Shown: piece by piece, positions 1 to 8,659 of the stretch
How the letters are laid out: every line of letters begins with the position of its first letter
Numbering within the stretch: the stretch's first letter is position 1
Source of the DNA: Romboutsia faecis
GTDB taxonomy: Bacteria; Bacillota; Clostridia; Peptostreptococcales; Peptostreptococcaceae
Reading direction: 5' to 3'
Length of the DNA stretch: 64,000 bases
Assembly: GCF_014323405.1 (NCBI RefSeq)
Contig: NZ_JACRWE010000001.1
Coordinates: 639,097 to 703,096 of the forward strand
The notes under the pieces: generated by a model
Databases searched by the model: none
What the model was told of the DNA's origin: nothing
The model's input: only the letters and a program-made list of their open reading frames with translations
Made by a program: the position numbers and the translations under genes

Positions 1-23
1 TTTATGATCGCCATAATCTTTTG

Positions 24-761
24 TTAATTTAATAAATAGTCTTTAGCTATATCTAAAAGTACACTACTATTTATAATTTTTATATCATTAATTTTATTGT
101 TATTGATAAATACAGTTAATACACTATTACTATTTTTTTTATTACTTTCACTATCTCTAAGCATATAAACTTCTATTGATTTAGATTTGCTGACCATATC
201 ATAAGCAGCTAAATTAGGATCAATACAGTTTAGCTTATTATATATATCATCTGTTGATTTACCTTTATATGTATCTAGCTTCATACTCTCTATATCTTGT
301 AAATCTAACTTTGCATCATCACTATATTTGTCAATTATTAAAGCTACATTATCATCTTCTAGCTCTTCTTCATTATAACTACTGAATTCATAAGTTTGAA
401 CTTCAATTACTTTATTTTTATCCAACTCTATATACAAGGCACTACCTTCTAATTCATTATCCGCAGTATACTTAGGATATACTAATCCTACATTTACAGT
501 GTGATTAAGTTCATCTATTGTTTTTGTATTGTTTATCTGATCTTTTTCTATCCAATAAGTTGTACTATAAGGAGTTCCCATATTTTTTAAAACATATTCA
601 TAGTCTTTACTCATTATCTCATTAACATCATTTTGAACTTTAGTCATAGTTTGTTGTTGTTTTGCTTTATCTGATACTACTTCTTTTCTATTTATGGTAC
701 TACAACCAGTAATAAATATACTTAGAGTAATAAAACTTACTAATAACTTTTTTAATTTCAT
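24..761 (-). CDS. Putative lipoprotein, function unknown
   Basis: An N-terminal signal peptide with a hydrophobic stretch ends in the lipobox ITGC, so the mature protein should be lipid-anchored at the cysteine on the outer face of the membrane. The rest (about 225 residues) is hydrophilic and rich in Asp, Asn and Lys, and I recognise no domain. The reading frame is open from 779, but the AAGGAG ribosome site at 771-776 lies inside that extension, so the ATG at 761 is the likelier start. It stands alone, divergent from the LysR gene. It could be a sensor or a spore-germination lipoprotein, but nothing seen decides this. Confidence 0.75.
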   Translation of the reverse strand: MKLKKLLVSFITLSIFITGCSTINRKEVVSDKAKQQQTMTKVQNDVNEIMSKDYEYVLKNMGTPYSTTYWIEKDQINNTKTIDELNHTVNVGLVYPKYTADNELEGSALYIELDKNKVIEVQTYEFSSYNEEELEDDNVALIIDKYSDDAKLDLQDIESMKLDTYKGKSTDDIYNKLNCIDPNLAAYDMVSKSKSIEVYMLRDSESNKKNSNSVLTVFINNNKINDIKIINSSVLLDIAKDYLLN

Positions 762-921
762 ATAATAGCCCTCCTTCATAACTTTTTATATAAAATTTAT
801 CCTTACTTATCAATTATATAACATTTACCTCACTTTAATAATATTTATTGTCAATCTGTAATATTTTTGTAACAAGATGCACTTTTATATTATTTTTAGT
901 AGATTATTTGTTTTTACCTTA

Positions 922-930
922 TGTTATAAT
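922..930 (+). promoter_or_regulatory. Extended -10 promoter of the LysR gene
   Basis: TGTTATAAT is an extended -10 element about 30 bases before the ATG of the LysR gene. No good -35 box is visible at 17 bases, as is common for extended -10 promoters. Inferred from motif and position only. Confidence 0.4.
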
Positions 931-961
931 ATATTCATATATAAAGTAAGGAGGTTTTCAT

Positions 962-1867
962 ATGGATTTTAAGCAACTTGAAGTGTTTGTGTCAGTTGTA
1001 AAACACGAAAGTTTCTCAAAAGCTGCTAGAGAATTATTTTTAACGCAGCCTACTGTCAGCTCCCATATTCAAAATTTAGAAAAAGAATTAAACACAGTTC
1101 TTTTAAATAGAAATAATAAAACTATTAAACTTACTCCTTCTGGTGAAATCCTTTATAAACATGCTATTTATATTCTTAATAACTGTAAGAAAGCAATTTT
1201 TGATATAAAAGAATATTCCGGAAAAATAGAGGGAATTATTGATATAGCTTGTAGTTCTATACCTGAAACCTATATATTACCTGAATTTTTAAAATCATTT
1301 TGTTCTAATTTTCCTGATGTAAGATTTAGTATCAATCACTATGATTCTCAATTTGCTATATCTGAAATATTAAATGAAAGAGTTAGTTTTGGATTTGTAG
1401 GTGTCAAGCCTAGTAACAATCAAATTAAACATCTACAAATAGCTAGTGACGAACTTGTATTAATTACATCTACTGATAATAATATAAAAAATGAAAATGG
1501 ATATATCGATATAAATGAATTATCTAAACTTAATCTTATTATGAGAAAAGAAGGTTCTGGAACTAGAAGATTAATTTTAGATACATTAAATAAAAATAAA
1601 TTTTCTATTAGTAACTTAAATATAGTTGCTCATGTTGAGTCTAATGAATCTATTAAGGAAATGGTTAGATTCGGTTTAGGTGTATCATTTATATCTTATA
1701 TGTCTGCAGTTGATTATATTGATGATAATAAGGTTAAATTCTATAGAGTAAAAAATGTAGATTTTAATAGGAATTTTTACTTTATATATTCTAAGCAAAA
1801 AGTGCTTACACCTCTTGAGGATAGATTTATAATTGAGTTACGCAATTATTTTAATTTACAAAAATAA
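962..1867 (+). CDS. LysR family transcriptional regulator
   Basis: A 301-residue LysR-type activator or repressor. The N-terminal winged helix-turn-helix (about residues 1-60) has the classic pattern SFSKAARELFLTQPTVSSHI, and residues 90-300 form the periplasmic-binding-like effector domain. Length is normal for the family. A strong AAGGAGG site precedes the ATG. It is divergent from the lipoprotein gene, and LysR proteins often control the divergent neighbour, but the 200-base gap shows no clear operator. Similar proteins in this family of clostridia are annotated as selenium-metabolism LysR regulators from memory; that label is uncertain here because no selenium gene is adjacent. Confidence 0.9.
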   Translation: MDFKQLEVFVSVVKHESFSKAARELFLTQPTVSSHIQNLEKELNTVLLNRNNKTIKLTPSGEILYKHAIYILNNCKKAIFDIKEYSGKIEGIIDIACSSIPETYILPEFLKSFCSNFPDVRFSINHYDSQFAISEILNERVSFGFVGVKPSNNQIKHLQIASDELVLITSTDNNIKNENGYIDINELSKLNLIMRKEGSGTRRLILDTLNKNKFSISNLNIVAHVESNESIKEMVRFGLGVSFISYMSAVDYIDDNKVKFYRVKNVDFNRNFYFIYSKQKVLTPLEDRFIIELRNYFNLQK

Positions 1868-1920
1868 AAGCTATTAAAAGATTTATTATACTTAACTTAA
1901 ATCTTTTAATAGCTTTTTTA
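1866..1920. terminator. Bidirectional terminator
   Basis: A 20-base inverted repeat (AAAAGCTATTAAAAGATTTA and its complement) with A and T runs on both sides lies between the convergent LysR and aminopeptidase genes. It can end both transcripts. Confidence 0.85.
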
Positions 1921-3312
1921 TTATAGTTTTATTTGATTAAAAAATGCTCTATAACCTTTATACATTTCATATAAATCAACTTTTGAAATTACCTCATATG
2001 GTGCATGCATGCTAAGAACTCCTACTCCACAATCTACTACCTCTGCTCCGTAGTTTGCTAACATATAAGCAATTGTTCCTCCTCCGCCTTGGTCAACCTT
2101 ACCAAGTTCACCTGTTTGCCATACTACATTTTCATTATTAAATACATTTCTTACTTCTGCTAAGAATTCTGCATTAGCATCATTACATCCACTTTTACCT
2201 CTCGCACCAGTATACTTAATTAATACTACACCACTACCCATATATGCAGAGTTTCTTTTATCATATGCACTAGAAAAATTAGGATCATATCCAGCAGAAA
2301 CATCTGCTGATAATACTTTAGATTTAGAAAGAGCTCTTTTTATTTTTAAATCGGAATAACTTCCTTCTAGTTCTATAAGTTCTGCAACTATATTTTCAAA
2401 GAATCTAGACTGCATACCTGTATTTCCATTTGAACCTACTTCTTCCTTATCTGCACATAAAGTAACTAATGTATAGTCTGACTCTTCTATATCAAAAATA
2501 GATGTTATTGCTGCATATGTACAAACCTTATCATCATGTCCATAAGCAAGTACCATAGATTTATCAAGACCCAAATCTCTAGGCTTTCCTGCAGGAACAA
2601 CTTGGAGTTCAGCACTTAAAAAGTCTTCTTCTACCATGTTGTATTTTTCATTTAATATATTTAATACATTGTAAACTATACCATCTTTTTCTTCAGTTGG
2701 GATACTTCCTATTAATAAGTTTAAATCTTCACCTTTTATAGCCTCAGAGATTTTCTTTTGATTTTGATCTGACGCTAAGTGTGGAAGAATGTCAGTTATA
2801 CAAAATACAGGATCAGTTTCATCTTCTCCTATACAAATATCTATCTTTCTGCCATCTTTTAAGATTACTACACCACTTAAAGCTAGAGGAAGTGATAACC
2901 ATTGGTATTTTTTTATTCCACCATAGTAATGAGTTTTAAATAAGCCTAAATTTGCTTCTTCATATAAAGGGTTTGCTTTTAAATCAAGTCTCGGTGAATC
3001 TATATGACTACCTATTATTCTCATACCATTTTCAATAGTATTTTTACCTATTAAAAATAAACATACACCTTTATCTTTATTGTTAGCATATATTTTGTCC
3101 CCAGCTTTTATACTTCCCTTAGATATGGCTTCTTCTAAAGATATATATCCATTTTCTTTTGCTTGTTTTATGATTTCTTTTGCACAGCTTCTTTCTGTTT
3201 TTGACTTAAATAAAAAATCCATATATCCTTTTGAGTAGTTCATAACCTCTTTTACTGAGTTATTATCCATATGAATTTTCCATGCATTTTTTGCTTCATA
3301 TTTTATCTCCAT
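1921..3312 (-). CDS. apeA: M18 family aminopeptidase
   Basis: A 463-residue cytosolic dinuclear-zinc aminopeptidase that removes N-terminal residues from peptides. The family motifs are in order: GSHIDSPRLDLK (first zinc histidine, about residue 102), DKEEVGSNGNTGMQS (catalytic and zinc acidic residues), SADVSAGYDPNF, and GQ/DQGGGGTIA plus a late SMHAPYE that carries the last zinc histidine. Length matches the family. Ribosome site AGGAGGGG lies just before the ATG. It is followed by the small DUF896 gene upstream on the same strand, 40 bases away, so the two may be co-transcribed. The call is secure at family level; the gene symbol is by analogy. Confidence 0.93.
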   Translation of the reverse strand: MEIKYEAKNAWKIHMDNNSVKEVMNYSKGYMDFLFKSKTERSCAKEIIKQAKENGYISLEEAISKGSIKAGDKIYANNKDKGVCLFLIGKNTIENGMRIIGSHIDSPRLDLKANPLYEEANLGLFKTHYYGGIKKYQWLSLPLALSGVVILKDGRKIDICIGEDETDPVFCITDILPHLASDQNQKKISEAIKGEDLNLLIGSIPTEEKDGIVYNVLNILNEKYNMVEEDFLSAELQVVPAGKPRDLGLDKSMVLAYGHDDKVCTYAAITSIFDIEESDYTLVTLCADKEEVGSNGNTGMQSRFFENIVAELIELEGSYSDLKIKRALSKSKVLSADVSAGYDPNFSSAYDKRNSAYMGSGVVLIKYTGARGKSGCNDANAEFLAEVRNVFNNENVVWQTGELGKVDQGGGGTIAYMLANYGAEVVDCGVGVLSMHAPYEVISKVDLYEMYKGYRAFFNQIKL

Positions 3313-3351
3313 TTTACCCCTCCTGAGTTATTATATTTTTAATTATATAAA

Positions 3352-3561
3352 TTAATTCTTTTTATTTTTCATGTGCTCTTCATATTCTTCTGGTGATACT
3401 ACTTTTACACTTTCTAATCTTGATCTGAAGTGAGCTCTAAAGTTTGCTAAATATTCTTGTCTTAATATTTCTCTTTCTTTTTTTTCTTCTTCTGTTAATC
3501 CTTCATTTTTATTTTTTTTAGCTAATTCATTTATTCTATCTATTTTCTTTTGATCAAACAT
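3352..3561 (-). CDS. DUF896 family protein (YnzC-like)
   Basis: A 69-residue, highly charged helical protein. The pattern KIDRINELAKKNKNEGLT, followed by EEKKEREILRQEYL and a short basic tail, is the DUF896 (YnzC) hallmark, known from the SOS-linked yneA operon of Bacillus subtilis. The biochemical role of the family is not established. A good AGGAGG site precedes the ATG. It sits between the aminopeptidase and the MocR regulator on the same strand. Confidence 0.85.
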   Translation of the reverse strand: MFDQKKIDRINELAKKNKNEGLTEEEKKEREILRQEYLANFRAHFRSRLESVKVVSPEEYEEHMKNKKN

Positions 3562-3585
3562 GTTTGCCTCCTAAATTACCTTGTT

Positions 3586-5001
3586 TTAATAAAATACTTT
3601 ATTACTTCTTAACTCTATTTTGTTTTTGTACTCATAAAAAAACTCTTCTAAATTTTCACTTATTATAGATATTCCCTTTTCTAAGTCTGCTATACTTGCA
3701 TTTGCTATATTTATCCTAAAAAATCTATCATCAACTAAATTATCAAAAAAATATGTTCCTGGAGTTATCGACACGCCTTTTCCTAAAATAAAGTCTGAAA
3801 AATCTTGCGATAAATATCCTCTAGGAAGCTCTAAAAAGAAATTTAAACCTCCATCAGAGTTCCTAATCTTTAATCTATCGCTCAAATTCTCACAAATCAA
3901 CTCTTTAGCCAGTCTATACTTATCGCTATATATCTTATCTATTAGTTTTAAATAATCATTCCAATTAAAGTATTGCATATAATAATACATTGATTTTTGA
4001 ATAAGTCCTGGTGTTGATATATCTGATGAGTATTTTGCCCAAAGTATTTGCCTTTGTAATTCATTAGGTATTTCAACTATACCAATCCTAAGGCCTGGCA
4101 TAAGTATTTTTGAGAAACTTTTTATATATATAACTCTATTTTTATCATCATAACTTCTAAGAGTTCTATTATCATATGAGTCAAATTTAAAATCACTTAT
4201 AAAATCATCTTCTAGTATATAAAAATCATACTTCTCAGCTAATTCTATTAACTTTTTCTTTTTATAAGTTGAATAAGATATTCCAGTTGGATTTTGAAAA
4301 TTTGGCATTGTGTAAATTAGCTTTGGTTTTATTTTGTCTAACTTTAATTTTAGTATTCCAATATCTATACCATCATCTAACATTGGAATAGATATTATTT
4401 TGGCTCCTCTACTTTTAAAAACCTCTATAGCACCATTATATGTAGGTTCTTCAACAAAAACTACATCAGAATAATTTATTAGACCTTTACAGACTATATC
4501 TATTCCCTGTTGAGCACCAGATATTATTTGTATATTATCCTTACTAGTTTCTATAAACCTATCACTTAAGTATTTAACAATATTTTCTCTTAAATCTTCT
4601 GATCCTAAACCTTCATCATACTCAAATATTGATGAACCTTCATTTGATAAAGCCATATTTATAGCTTCTTTAAAATCATCTATTGGAAACATATCTGTTG
4701 ATGGGTTCCCACTATCAAAGTGTATAATATTTTTTTCTTTTTTATGATTTTTCTTTACCTTTAAATTAGATGCAAATGTACCACTTCCAACTACTTTATA
4801 TATATATCCTTCTTTTTCTAGAAGTTCATATACTTTAACTATAGTTGCATTATTAACGCCTATAAATTCAGATAATTTTCTTATTGGTGGTAGTTTCTCA
4901 TATTCTTTTATATTCTTATTTATTATAAGCTTTTTTATATGATTGTAAATTTGCAGGTATTTGCTAGAAGTTTTATTTATATCTAAAATGTATTTTTCCA
5001 T
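3586..5001 (-). CDS. MocR/PdxR-type GntR-aminotransferase regulator
   Basis: A 471-residue fusion of an N-terminal GntR winged helix (about 1-75, with PPIRKLSEFIGVNNATIVKVY) and a class I aminotransferase-like domain. The PLP lysine is visible in IKSFSKILMPG, and the motif YTMPNFQNPTG marks the cofactor pocket. MocR proteins use the PLP domain as a sensor and control genes for PLP, GABA or amino-acid metabolism. No obvious target adjoins it; the divergent gene is a SpoVB-like flippase, so the target is open. RBS GAGG with ATG at 5001. Confidence 0.88.
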   Translation of the reverse strand: MEKYILDINKTSSKYLQIYNHIKKLIINKNIKEYEKLPPIRKLSEFIGVNNATIVKVYELLEKEGYIYKVVGSGTFASNLKVKKNHKKEKNIIHFDSGNPSTDMFPIDDFKEAINMALSNEGSSIFEYDEGLGSEDLRENIVKYLSDRFIETSKDNIQIISGAQQGIDIVCKGLINYSDVVFVEEPTYNGAIEVFKSRGAKIISIPMLDDGIDIGILKLKLDKIKPKLIYTMPNFQNPTGISYSTYKKKKLIELAEKYDFYILEDDFISDFKFDSYDNRTLRSYDDKNRVIYIKSFSKILMPGLRIGIVEIPNELQRQILWAKYSSDISTPGLIQKSMYYYMQYFNWNDYLKLIDKIYSDKYRLAKELICENLSDRLKIRNSDGGLNFFLELPRGYLSQDFSDFILGKGVSITPGTYFFDNLVDDRFFRINIANASIADLEKGISIISENLEEFFYEYKNKIELRSNKVFY

Positions 5002-5170
5002 ATCCTCACCACTTACTTTACTTAAATTAAAGGTGTAATTTTATTTTCAATTATGTAGTATGTATATATAATACCAAAGTTTATTAAAAAATGGTAAAAG
5101 TAAATTTTATAAAGATTAATTATTTTTTAATTCTCTCTTGAATATATTTAAATATAAGGGAGGTGATTTA

Positions 5171-6508
5171 TTGAGAATACCTAACCTTTTGTTATCGACA
5201 ATTATTTTGTTTATATCAAATTTTATAGTAAGGGTTCTTGGTTTTTTATATAAAATATTTTTGTCTAAGGTAATCGGTGATACTGGATTAGGTATATATC
5301 ATATGATTTTTAACTTTTTAATGATATGCCTAGCTCTAACTACTACAGGAATACCAACAGCCCTTAGTTGTCTTGTAGCAAAACGGAAAGCTTTAAACGA
5401 TAAACATAATACTAATACTATTTTTATTTCTACCTTATACCTAGCATTTTTCATATCTTTTATAATATCTTTAAGTATATCTTTTAGTAGTAATTATTTA
5501 TCTTTAAAGCTTTTAAAAAATGAAAATTTAAACCTATTTGTACTCTCAATTTGTCCTGCAATTGTAATAATAACTATTTCAAATATAATTAGAAGCTATT
5601 TTTATGGTATAAAAAAAGTAACAATCCCTGCTTTAGGTCAAATTTTAGAACAGTTAAGTAAAATATTATTTGTTTTTTTATTATGTATGTATATCAAAGA
5701 TAGAGCATTAACTTGTTATATTGCCTTATTAGGTATTTCTATAGGTGAAGCTACTAATGTACTATTTATGACTATTTATTTGTATAAAGATAATGATTTA
5801 ATTAATAAGTATACAGTTAATATCAAAGACTTTTATATTTCTTCTGTAGAAACTATAAAAATGTCCTTACCAATAACTTGTAATCGTATGTCTAATGTCT
5901 TATTACAATCTATTAGTTCAATGATGGTTCCTTCAAGGTTGGCTTTATCCGGAGTAGCATATACCAAAGCATTAAGTATGTACGGCATTATGAGTGGTAT
6001 GGTAATGCCTTTTGTATTTCTTCCATTTACAGTAGGTTCTGCCTTAGTAGTAAATTTAATACCTAGTATCTCTCAAGAAATGGCATTAAATAAATATAAT
6101 AATGTATTAAAAAAAATAAATTACTCTTTACTACTCACTACTGGCGTTGGAATTTTATCCTCATTACTTTTTTATTTCTTCGGTAAAGATATTTGTGTAA
6201 TAGTTTTTAAAAATGAATTAGCAGGAGATTATTTAAAAGCTATGTGCTTAGCTCCTCTGTTTTTGTCATTAAATCAGACATTGTCAGGTATCTTACATGC
6301 TATTAGGAGAGAATTTGAATCTAGTGTGAATACTATAGCAGGTATGATTATTCAATTAGTCGCTCTATACTTTTTACTTCCAATTCCTGATTTAAACATT
6401 TACGCATATATATACACAATGACTATTGTATCTATATTAACTTGTTTATTACATATTATAGTTTTAATCAAAGCTATAAAAAATCTTAAAGTTAGGAGGA
6501 TAAGATGA
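5171..6508 (+). CDS. spoVB: SpoVB-like polysaccharide flippase (MATE/MOP family)
   Basis: A membrane protein of 445 residues with about 12-14 hydrophobic segments. The start of the mature frame (NLLLSTIILFISNFIVRVLG) and LIPSISQEMA in the second half resemble stage V sporulation protein B and related oligosaccharide or lipid II flippases. The frame is open from a TTG at 5138, but the strong site AAGGGAGGTGAT at 5155-5166 sits inside that extension, so the TTG at 5171 is the likely start. It overlaps the next gene by four bases (ATGA), so the two are translationally coupled. Its place beside cdeC supports a sporulation role; the exact substrate is not evident, so the symbol is tentative. Confidence 0.75.
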   Translation: MRIPNLLLSTIILFISNFIVRVLGFLYKIFLSKVIGDTGLGIYHMIFNFLMICLALTTTGIPTALSCLVAKRKALNDKHNTNTIFISTLYLAFFISFIISLSISFSSNYLSLKLLKNENLNLFVLSICPAIVIITISNIIRSYFYGIKKVTIPALGQILEQLSKILFVFLLCMYIKDRALTCYIALLGISIGEATNVLFMTIYLYKDNDLINKYTVNIKDFYISSVETIKMSLPITCNRMSNVLLQSISSMMVPSRLALSGVAYTKALSMYGIMSGMVMPFVFLPFTVGSALVVNLIPSISQEMALNKYNNVLKKINYSLLLTTGVGILSSLLFYFFGKDICVIVFKNELAGDYLKAMCLAPLFLSLNQTLSGILHAIRREFESSVNTIAGMIIQLVALYFLLPIPDLNIYAYIYTMTIVSILTCLLHIIVLIKAIKNLKVRRIR

Positions 6509-7164
6509 ATAAAAATAGTTCGGACATAAAACCTTTTTATATATATACAAACAAAGATAAACTCTATATCAAAAATATTAATGAACATACAGAAAAGCTA
6601 GCAAATAATATATTCGCTTACTGCGCTAATATTGATGATAATAAAAGAATTCATATTTGTTCTATAGATTCAACTGGTAAATTAATTCATTTTTTCAATA
6701 AAAATAAAGGTTATTGGAAAAAAAATGTAGTCTGTAAAGCATTTAATAGTATAAAAAATATTAAAGATATGAGATTATGTATAATTAATAATTATTTAAA
6801 TATTTTTATAGTTGAAGATAGTTCTATAGATGAAAATATCTATAAAGTTACACACTTTAATTTCACACCTGGATCTCCTAAAGTGTATAAACATGATATT
6901 AGTAATATTATCAAAGACAAAGAGCATATTTATAAGTTGAATATAGATGAATTATCTAATATTATTTTTGAGTATAAGACATCTTACAACTGCAACCGCG
7001 GTGAGTCTAAGAATAATACAATTGTCTTTAATAGTAAATCTAGAATGTGGTTAATACCAAATACTTTGCTTAGAAATATTAATTATAGTAGCTCTAATGA
7101 AATTAAAAGTAATATACATGATGATATATTTGAATACTGCTACAGCATCGTCTATAAAATGTAA
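6505..7164 (+). CDS. Hypothetical protein, beta-propeller-like
   Basis: A 219-residue protein with no signal peptide or membrane segment. It has repeated blocks of about 45-50 residues alternating beta-prone strands with a hydrophobic-Tyr/Phe core (IHICSIDSTGKLIHFFN, MRLCIINNYLNIFIVED) and Trp-containing turns (GYWKKN, RMWLIP). This pattern resembles half of a beta-propeller and the longer protein encoded at 8660-9673. It overlaps the flippase gene by four bases, with ribosome site AGGAGG inside the upstream gene. Being coupled to a SpoVB-like gene and convergent to cdeC, it is probably sporulation-linked. Function unknown. Confidence 0.7.
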   Translation: MNKNSSDIKPFYIYTNKDKLYIKNINEHTEKLANNIFAYCANIDDNKRIHICSIDSTGKLIHFFNKNKGYWKKNVVCKAFNSIKNIKDMRLCIINNYLNIFIVEDSSIDENIYKVTHFNFTPGSPKVYKHDISNIIKDKEHIYKLNIDELSNIIFEYKTSYNCNRGESKNNTIVFNSKSRMWLIPNTLLRNINYSSSNEIKSNIHDDIFEYCYSIVYKM

Positions 7165-7205
7165 AAAAAGGCTACTAATATAAATTTATATTAGTAGCCT
7201 TTTTC
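7165..7205. terminator. Bidirectional terminator, perfect palindrome
   Basis: A 30-base perfect inverted repeat (arms begin GGCTACTAATATAAA) at about 7169-7198 is bracketed by an A run and a T run. It separates the convergent 6505 gene and cdeC and can serve both. Confidence 0.88.
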
Positions 7206-7240
7206 TTACTAATTATCTATAATATTAAGCTCTTTTTTAA

Positions 7241-8476
7241 TTATCTTTTACAAGAATTTGAAGTATTACAACTATTGCAATTATTTGAAGTATTATTTGA
7301 TTGTGTAGTATCTTCGCTACATTGTGTAAAATCACAAACATTAGCAAAAGTATCAACTACTCTTGGTTGAATAGCTGTTGGAGAAGCTAACACTACTATT
7401 TGTTCGCTTCTTAATATGCTAACTACTTCTTGTAAGCAAAGAATTACATCTATTCCATTTGGTATATCTAAGTTAAAGAAGCATTCACAATCTGAATGAT
7501 CCACTACACTTAATAATGCTTTACCTATGCAATCTACACTTAAATTAACATCATATTCTTGTCTTAAAGTTACAGTTCTTCCACTCGCTGGTAAGCAAAG
7601 TGATGCTGCTAAAGTATTGAATGGGAACTGAACTTCATCAATTCTCTTCAAGCATCCACCAGATGTTCTAACTGCAGGGAATGCCAATGCAACTATTTCT
7701 GTACATCCACATTTACCTCTTAGTTCTAATACTAAGTCTCTTACTGTTACCACTAATCCTTTTTGTTTATAAGCTACAGATTGACCTCTTCTTTGTTCAC
7801 AACAAATTGCACTTCTATCTCCACATACTAAAAATTCAAAAGTAGTGTCACATACGCCATCATCTTTTGGATTTATTCTTACAACATTAAAGTCTTCTAA
7901 CATTGGATCATCTGATTCTATTTCTATTTCATTAAAATTCATACAAACTTTTTCGATTGTTACATTTACTGGACCTGTTCTTGGAACTGGACCACACACT
8001 TCAACAACTTCAATATCAAACACTAGTGATCTACCATCTGAAGATGTTGTTTGTGGAGCTCTAGCATCTGTAAATGTCTGGAATACTACACTATCAAATA
8101 CTCTATTAGTTTCTATTGCAACAGGAACACTATTGTTTGTTGAAAATCTTGGTGGAGTAATAGGAGTACAGCATGTGTCACGACAAGGATTATCTACACA
8201 TACATCTGACTCTACTTCACATGGTTCACATTTATCATGGTCATGATGGTGATCACATCCACAGTCATCATGATGATGGTGATCACACTTACAATCATCA
8301 TGGTGATGATTATCACACTCATTATGACAAGTATTGTTACAACAATCATTTGTATTATTGTGTTTTGGTCTATAAACTCTCTCTAATTCTTCACTCATAT
8401 CTTCTGTTTTAGGACTATTTGTTACATTCATAGGTTTATTTGTCATTTTTCTTTTATTCTTTCTAAGATCTTGCAT
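7241..8476 (-). CDS. cdeC: CdeC-like cysteine-rich exosporium protein
   Basis: A 411-residue protein with 33 cysteines by my count. The start (MQDLRKNKRKM) and the core blocks VAYKQKGLVVTVRDLVLELRG, CGCTEIVALAFPAVR and SEQIVVLASP match my memory of C. difficile CdeC, which builds the exosporium and coat layers by self-assembly through disulfides. Residues about 43-90 form a His/Cys/Asp-rich stretch with runs of three and four histidines, a likely metal-binding or cross-linking segment. The tail is Asn/Ser/Cys-rich. Ribosome site GGGGAGG precedes the ATG. A sigma-K-like promoter lies upstream. Late mother-cell expression is expected. Confidence 0.87.
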   Translation of the reverse strand: MQDLRKNKRKMTNKPMNVTNSPKTEDMSEELERVYRPKHNNTNDCCNNTCHNECDNHHHDDCKCDHHHHDDCGCDHHHDHDKCEPCEVESDVCVDNPCRDTCCTPITPPRFSTNNSVPVAIETNRVFDSVVFQTFTDARAPQTTSSDGRSLVFDIEVVEVCGPVPRTGPVNVTIEKVCMNFNEIEIESDDPMLEDFNVVRINPKDDGVCDTTFEFLVCGDRSAICCEQRRGQSVAYKQKGLVVTVRDLVLELRGKCGCTEIVALAFPAVRTSGGCLKRIDEVQFPFNTLAASLCLPASGRTVTLRQEYDVNLSVDCIGKALLSVVDHSDCECFFNLDIPNGIDVILCLQEVVSILRSEQIVVLASPTAIQPRVVDTFANVCDFTQCSEDTTQSNNTSNNCNSCNTSNSCKR

Positions 8477-8532
8477 ATCTCATTGTCCTCCCCTTAAATG
8501 AATTCTATGCCTCGGCTTTATTAGCCTAATTA

Positions 8533-8561
8533 ATATTATGCATTTTAACTATCTTTTGTGA
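8533..8561 (-). promoter_or_regulatory. Sigma-K-like promoter of cdeC
   Basis: On the minus strand TCAC (8558-8561) is followed after 17 bases by CATAATAT (8533-8540), close to the sigma-K pattern AC...CATAnnnT. It lies about 60 bases before the cdeC start codon. Inferred from motif and from known late mother-cell expression of cdeC. Confidence 0.5.
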
Positions 8562-8659
8562 CTTGCCCTGCCTTAACTTAGCGATTAAGTAGAATAAAAT
8601 TTTTTTTTGTAAATATATATGTAGTGTGGATATTTTCTTATAATGTACAGGAGGTATAT

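Noticed and set aside
8220..8330. Short direct repeats that might suggest a CRISPR or satellite
   Set aside because: The repeats are codon-level repeats of His-His-Asp-Cys in cdeC, not spaced repeats with unique spacers.
8173..8412. His-rich open frame on the plus strand opposite cdeC
   Set aside because: It comes from the complement of the His/Cys/Asp repeats of cdeC; no ribosome site fits.
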